This document shows, piece after piece, positions 58,501 through 64,000 of a stretch of 64,000 nucleotides of DNA. Source of the stretch: Strongylocentrotus purpuratus (Eukaryota > Echinodermata > Echinoidea > Camarodonta > Strongylocentrotidae); assembly GCF_000002235.5 (NCBI RefSeq), contig NW_022145615.1, positions 17,905,012 through 17,969,011 on the forward strand, given 5' to 3'. The notes under the pieces were generated by a model, which was not told the DNA's origin, made no database searches, and saw only the letters and a list, made by a program, of their open reading frames with translations. The position numbers were made by a program, and so were the translations under genes. Numbering within the stretch: the stretch's first letter is position 1; each line of letters begins with the position of its first letter.

Positions 58501-59324
58501 ATCTTCTTTTTTCTTTTCTTTTTTGAATTGGTGTTTGCTTAATCTGTTTTTTGTTGGTGGGTAGTCCACATGCACCACTTTTTCGTTGCTAAAGTTACAC
58601 GAGTGAATGCTGGAGTAATTCACCAGTGTTTTGAGAGTAATTATTTACAATGCCAAAACAACAGAGTTTCGACAAGAGGTTTAAACAAGAACACAGATCC
58701 TGAAGTGGGTTTTGGTTGGGCTTTTCATTGTTTTACAGGTAGCTACCTAGCAACTTTCACCAGTTTTTTAGCTTGCAGTATAAATGCTCCGAATGATAGC
58801 TCTTCCTGATTCATCAATGTAATGTTTATGTCTGAGCTCTAACCTTCCACCTGTTGATATACAAGAAACCACCCAGGGACCCCGACTGGTGGTCAACCGC
58901 TACCGCAACTACGGTACTTGGCCATAGAGGGCAGCATAGGCCATGGGTATATTTTGCAAAAGCACTTCCGATTCCCATAAAAATACAATGGGTCAAGAAC
59001 TGGAAAACCTGATCATGGTTTCGGAACAAATAAACTATTTTTAGTATAAAGAGATTATGATGTTGCATATATAGATCTCATCAAATCATTAAGGGAGTTT
59101 ATGAAACTTGAACAATAGTTTGGTAAAATATGGAATTAGTTGACACTGATGTACATTATCTATGAAAGTCGGAATAAACATTGTCTGATCGTCTTCCCCT
59201 GTATCATATCTGCGCATGTGCTGACGTGAGCAGTGTGAGAGGAAGGTCGCCATCTACTCTCAAATATCGTATTTGAGGTAGGGTCAATTAAGAGATTCCT
59301 TGGCTTCTCATCATTTACATGTCT

Positions 59325-59520
59325 TAAAGACCGTCAACACTACTGGGCCAGAAGGGATTAGACCACACAGTGAGGTCACTGACAGGTGGCTATCTCATTA
59401 ACTCAGCTCTCAACTAACATAAGAAAAAGAGGATCATAGGGGACCAAGAGGCACCGATTGAGGAAGTTTTCTATATAGAGGGAGCAAGTAGCTACAAGTA
59501 GGGCAGTGGGGCTTTAACAT
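59325..59520. repeat. Dispersed repeat, copy 2
   Basis: This is the inverted counterpart of the repeat at 39861-40035: GGGATTAGACC, CACTGACAGGTGGCTATCTC and GGGCAGTGGGGCTTTAA match its complement. Confidence 0.65.
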
Positions 59521-60653
59521 CATCCAACTTCCTCATCATGATCATAATGGAGGGCATAAAGGAGGGCATACACTCACAAAAGTTTAAATACAGAGCTAAG
59601 GACCTTCTTGCTCTCAGCAGACAAATGGATCTCTCGAAAGATTTTTAAACATCACCAAAATTATATCACCAAGCTCACATATACAAGAACATGGACAATA
59701 TTCATGATGGAACCTTTATCACAAGAGAAATTCCCTTAAACCTGTTTAACTCCTTAACATGTAGCATAGGTATATTGCTCCTTTGTATATGATATTTAAA
59801 AACCTCTTTTTCATATTTCTAAATATTTTGTTAGGTACCTTGAGCATCCCTTGGGGTGGATATATATGCACACTTGAAATGCTGCTACCATTATTAGTAT
59901 TTTAGGTACATGTATGAAGACCAAGTAGCCCCTCCAAAGACTTTATGCCAAAACTTCACTTAAACGGTATCATAATGTGAAAGAGGATGTCATTTAAGAA
60001 GAACTGCAAGGATTTTCAACAAAAAAATTATGTTTCAAGTGGAATATTGATGAAAGAATACAATTTGCAGAAAACCTAAATTATGTATTATTTTATCAAC
60101 ATTTGTCTTCACACACTTTTGGGGGAGAAAATTTTGCAGAAGGGTGTCTTAAATGACATCCTCTTTCACATTATGATACAATTTAAATAAAATTTTTCCA
60201 TCAAAGTTTTGGCAAATTTGGGGCTTCTAACACTTTAGAGAGCCTTAAGATATTTTTGCATGCATCGATCACTGAATAATAATGTCAGAAGAGCTGTAAC
60301 AAAAAACTGTTTATAAAATGAGTAGAATACATTAGATTTAAAAAATTTCAATCATTAATCCCATTTGGAGCCTCTAGTTATCAAGTGGTCAAGCAGATGC
60401 ATGGTCATAGAAAGGTCGAATATCTGGACTCGGCCAAAAGATTTTATCTCGAGGTAGGTTTTCATTTTTCAAAGGTTGCCTAATATCATCAACTATAAAC
60501 AGTGGAATGTTACGTGGGAGAGACTTTCATTGATACTTTTAAATTGCCAGTCATGCATCCGATCTCAAGTTGGAAATTGCTGCAAAAATCTTCCTTAGAC
60601 CCTTCAGCTATTTCAATATGATAGATTTAAAGACTATGGGTGGTATTCTCGAA

Positions 60654-60721
60654 AGCGGCCTAAGTTAAACCTGGCCTAAGTTAAACCGTGGTTTAGTTAG
60701 GCCAGGCTTAACTTAGGCCGC
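60654..60721. repeat. 68-bp hairpin of GGCCTAAGTTAAAC repeats
   Basis: GCGGCCTAAGTTAAACCTGG and its continuation fold back on CCAGGCTTAACTTAGGCCGC. Further GGCCTAA and CCATGG copies extend to about 60800, so it is probably one end of a foldback element. Confidence 0.75.
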
Positions 60722-60847
60722 TGACCTAAGTCATTTTCATTTCTCGAAAGCTGGCCTAACTGATCCATGGTTTAAACCTGGCCTAACTTAGTCCATGGAT
60801 TATTCACCATGGTTACGGTTTCTGCACATGCTCAGTACCGAAGCTGC

Positions 60848-61010
60848 GACGTCACAATGCACTAAGACAATGGATGCGCGCAGTGTGGAGAGGATGCATC
60901 ACCTCGATAACTTGAGCAATATGACGTCACAATGCACTAAGACAATGGGCTAAGACAATAGATGCGCGCAGTGTGGAGAGGATGCATCACTTTGACAACT
61001 TGAGCAATAT
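60848..61010. repeat. Tandem duplication (75 and 88 bp) containing TGACGTCA-like sites
   Basis: Two copies start GACGTCACAATGCACTAAGA and include GATGCGCGCAGTGTGGAGAG and AACTTGAGCAATAT. The second has a 13-bp insertion. A third GACGTC begins the following sequence at 61011. Confidence 0.85.
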
Positions 61011-61039
61011 GACGTCCAGGGGCGGCGGAGCGACTTCCA

Positions 61040-61485
61040 AAGCGGGGGGCAGCACCAACAAAAAGGGCACTTGCTGGAATTGTATCATTGTTAAAAGGGA
61101 AATTATCAGAGGTGAAAAGGGTCACATATCACACCTGAAAAGGGGCATTGAACATATTTTAAAAGGGGCACTTATGAGAATGAAAAAGAGGCACTTAAAA
61201 AAAAGGAAATGTGCATTTGTTGTTAATAGGGGCACCTCTCAAACTTAAATAGGGCAATTATCAGAGGTGAAGGGGCACTTCTTAAAAGTGAAAAAGGGGC
61301 ACTTATTGCAAAGGAAAATGGAAACTTGTCAAAGGAAAAGGGGCGCGTGTCAAAATTAAAGGGGCACTTATCAGAGGTGAAAAGGGGAAGGGGCACTTTT
61401 CCTATGGAAAAAGGGGCACTTCTTACAAAGTTAAAAGGGAACTTTCCTATATAAAAAGGGGCATATGAAAAAGGGGGCACTGTAC
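61040..61485. repeat. Degenerate minisatellite (AAAAGGGGCACTT unit)
   Basis: About 15-18 imperfect copies of a unit of about 25 bp are built on AAAAGGGGCACTT plus variable bases such as ATCAGAGGTG. The open frames on both strands here are translations of the repeat. Confidence 0.8.
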
Positions 61486-61515
61486 CCCCCCCCCCAACTC
61501 TTTCTCCCTATCTCC

Positions 61516-61550
<35 letters not shown>

Positions 61551-62164
61551 TATCTCACATCATTGTTTATTTCTCTCACCATTAAATTGTTCTTTCTCAT
61601 TTGGTTCCCTTTCTCTTTTACTCTATCTCTCTCTCTCTCTCCCTCTCTGTTCTCTCACTGTTCTATTTCAAGACTTTTCCATGTATAATTCAATGAACCC
61701 AACAGTATGCGCACTTAAAATCAAAAGATATGAAAGGAATATTGTATATAACATATCAACAATTATGTTCAATTTATTTATTTTTCTTAAAACAGAAAAG
61801 ATTGTAATTCACAATGAATACGATTATAAAATTGAAGGTCAAATATTAAGCTCCAATAGCCTCATAATCTGCTACTTGAAACTATTAGAATTGAATGTTA
61901 TGTATTTGTTTCATTACTTTTTCCCATTTTTTTAAAACAAAGCATAGTCTACTTTTGAGCCGTGTTTCATGACTTGCACTATATTATAAAACACATCATG
62001 AAACATGATTTCTTAAATGATTCTAAATCACAATTTTTCCAGTGAAACAATGAACATCTGATGTACATAAAAACGTCCTTATGAGTGATGGTTGCTTTGT
62101 GGTTCACATACACAACAAGGACATATAAGGCTTTTTATCAATGGTTGCTTGTTTGTTACCATAG

Positions 62165-62283
62165 CTTCATGTTATGAGGATTATAATACAAAGGTTTTGA
62201 TCCCCATGCAGTCACAGTTACAGCAGATGGAGTCTGGTTCATTGAAGAGGCTAAGTAGAACTTCATAGTCCTTGCAAGCATGT
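62165..62283 (-). other. Candidate terminal exon downstream of the transposase exon
   Basis: An excellent acceptor (TTCTTTTCTCTTTTCATTCAACAG on the minus strand ends at 62284) precedes two short open frames of about 35-45 codons. The lower boundary is unknown. It may be a 3' UTR exon. Confidence 0.3.
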
Positions 62284-62484
62284 CTGTTGAATGAAAAGAG
62301 AAAAGAATGAAAGGAAGCACATTGAAACCTATTTCTGTTAAACATTAAAAAGAGCTTGCATGTACATTGTGGTAAAAGTGGAGTGCATAATCAATTACAT
62401 GAAAGTATTGATTGGAAAATGTGAATGAACAAATGCCATCCTTGAAGTTGGGCATACAAACAACAACTTATTCTTACAGCCTAC

Positions 62485-62587
62485 CTGTCAGATATTCAGC
62501 AGCTCAGTAGTTCTCCTTCCTCTCTCTGAATTTGTCTCAGTTATCAGGGAATTTGACTTCATTTACTTTACTGAAGAAAACATCATC
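62485..62587 (-). other. Candidate 103-nt exon
   Basis: Bounded by a good acceptor (TATTTTTGTTTCAG) and donor (CTGACAG, then gtaggc). One frame reads DDVFFSKVNEVKFPDN and then stops, so it would be a last coding or UTR exon. Confidence 0.3.
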
Positions 62588-63561
62588 CTGAAACAAAAAT
62601 AAACAGGTTTATACCTCATTAAAATATCAAAGATCTACTCCATTGATAATTGGTCTTAGTTATAGTGTCAATCACATTCTAACTTTAAAAAGAAACCTAA
62701 GGCGCCTTTCATGTAGGCAGTGACTAGGCACCCCCTCCCCACTCAGTTACTAGTAATCATTGATTTACAGAATGACTACCGGTTTCTCTTTTAAAGTCAA
62801 GAACAAACATACACATTCTTGCAGTACTATCTCATAAATATGCTTGCACCAAGTTGTACTTGCCATGTCATGGCCTAAGAAAGCCCTAAGTAGTTAAAGT
62901 CTATAGCCAAGTTAGTCCCTTCCCTAAAATCAAGTCTAGAGGTCTACATCTTACTTAGATAACCAGCCGACAGCTGGCCTAACCTAGATGTAAACGCAGC
63001 CTGGAATGGAGATTTTACAAGGCCCTAATCGTTAGAGCCCAACTTTTCCATTTTAGTTCAATCTAGCATTAGACCAAAGATTGTCTTTGTTTATGTTATC
63101 TCCCAAAATGAGCTTCGTGAAAGGGAAAAAGTAAAATGAAAATTTACTGCACTATACTGTACTGCAGTTTGTAGGTCTCTAAGTCTTATATGGTCCATAA
63201 TTGTTAGTGGTAGGTTTGAATTTTCTTCTGACCCAAATTTGAAAGTAATTAATCAACTGTTGATTATTTGTGTCTTATTTTCAGATAGTTCCGCCCAGAA
63301 GTCTAGGCCAAGCTGTCACTGTCAGGAGTGACTGGTAGCCATGGCAATCGAGCTGAAAATATTAGCTCATGCCGATTTCAAATGAATAAAAGTTTGAGTG
63401 TAGATTGCACCTACATTCATCAGACAAAACAATTTTAAATCACTTCATAATGTACCTGTAGACACATCTGCAGATTCATAAAATCAGCAGATCTGTTTAA
63501 TAGAAATTGTATAAACATGATTTAGTTTACAAAATTTAGGCGTAATTACAGCTTTACTCAC

Positions 63562-63874
63562 CAGCAGACTTTCCAAGAAAAATGGAGTATCTATTTTTCC
63601 TGTTCAGGAAATAACTGGTGTTTGGCCAACTGGCTTGGAGACGCCTATGTGGGTGCAATCAATAGCACCGACCATATTAACGCCAGGGAAATGGCAGTAA
63701 TTATAAAATTCATGTTGGGTCTGCACTCTGCAGGACTGCCTCTCTTGTTGAAGGAATTGAGATGTATTGCTCCCATCTCCTGGCAATGGCTATTGAGATG
63801 GACTTCACAAGGCCGGACACCGTAGCTTTGGAGAGGCCTTCTTTTTTCATCCCCATGCATCAATTGAAAAGAAC
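63562..63874 (-). pseudogene. HARBI1-like (PIF/Harbinger) transposase exon, frameshifted
   Basis: Three frames must be combined. First comes GLSKATVSGLVKSISIAIAR, matching the helix-turn-helix region of HARBI1-type transposases, ending in a stop after QSADPT. Next comes EFYNYCHFPGVNMVGAIDC followed by THIGV, the first catalytic Asp motif (usually GxIDGTH). Last comes YFLNRKNRYSIFLG, the FxNRKxxxSINVQ-like block. Two single-base shifts separate them, so it cannot encode a full transposase. It nevertheless keeps a consensus donor (CTGCTG, then gtgagt) and an acceptor (ctatttcag). PIF/Harbinger elements normally carry this protein with a Myb-like partner; none is visible here. Confidence 0.75.
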
Positions 63875-64000
63875 CTGAAATAGCAGAAAATCAAGATGAA
63901 AAATATGTTGATATTTGATAAGATATTATAATTTCTCTTTCTCTGTAGTTTACTAACTAATAGTATTATTAGACTAAACTACTGTAACATTATCAACAAA

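Larger units (their letters stand above)
54701..64000. other. Repeat-rich right-hand region
   Basis: Apart from the candidate exon near 55.5 kb and the transposase-related exons at 62.2-63.9 kb, I see no genes. Contents in order: family-1 MITE (55894), GA-rich tract (57020-57200), MITE (57581), G-tract cluster (58155-58500), dispersed repeat (59325), hairpin (60654), tandem duplication (60848), minisatellite (61040-61480), CT microsatellite (61516-61645). Confidence 0.6.

Noticed and set aside
61465..61935. 156-residue plus-strand open frame
   Set aside because: The first half is CT-microsatellite translation and the second half is AT-rich with no motif.

Overview
The window is nuclear DNA of an animal: genes are split by GT-AG introns of 0.4 to 7 kb, the base composition is AT-rich, and the space between exons is packed with tRNA-derived SINEs, foldback MITEs, microsatellites and long G/C homopolymers. 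The repeat style (SINEs with short-loop tRNA heads and AATAAT tails, many small TIR elements) and the protein families suggest a marine invertebrate deuterostome, most likely an echinoderm such as a sea urchin. That assignment is an inference.

Left third, minus strand. Two head-to-tail paralogues of the SLC27/FATP very-long-chain acyl-CoA synthetase family lie here. The upstream copy is complete: 9 coding exons from 26547 down to 7971 give 629 residues in phase, with the AMP-binding motif, the FATP signature and a C-terminal SKL tripeptide. The downstream copy is cut by the window edge and only its first two exons (1957 to 865) are visible. Intron 6 of the complete gene holds a 4-kb dimeric satellite of about 44 monomers, studded with CACGTG palindromes. 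Introns 2 to 5 carry MITEs, SINEs, a 948-bp hAT-like element inserted in a SINE, and a repeat bearing DR1-type nuclear receptor half-sites.

Middle, plus strand. A five-exon gene (32667 to 47706) encodes a 408-residue type I membrane protein with a signal peptide, a single MAM domain, a Ser/Thr-rich stalk, one transmembrane helix and a tail with three tyrosine-based motifs. It lies divergent from the acyl-CoA synthetase, with 6.1 kb between the start codons.

Right third. From 47.7 to 54.4 kb there is AT-rich, mostly unique DNA that may include long 3' UTRs of convergent genes. A probable terminal coding exon of an unrecognised minus-strand gene lies at 54415-54700, with another possible exon near 55.5 kb. 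The remainder holds MITEs, a G-tract cluster, minisatellites and, at the right edge, a frameshifted HARBI1-like transposase exon that keeps good splice sites.

The two confident gene systems are lipid activation (peroxisomal or ER acyl-CoA synthesis) and a cell-surface adhesion/receptor-like protein. I see no evidence that they work together.
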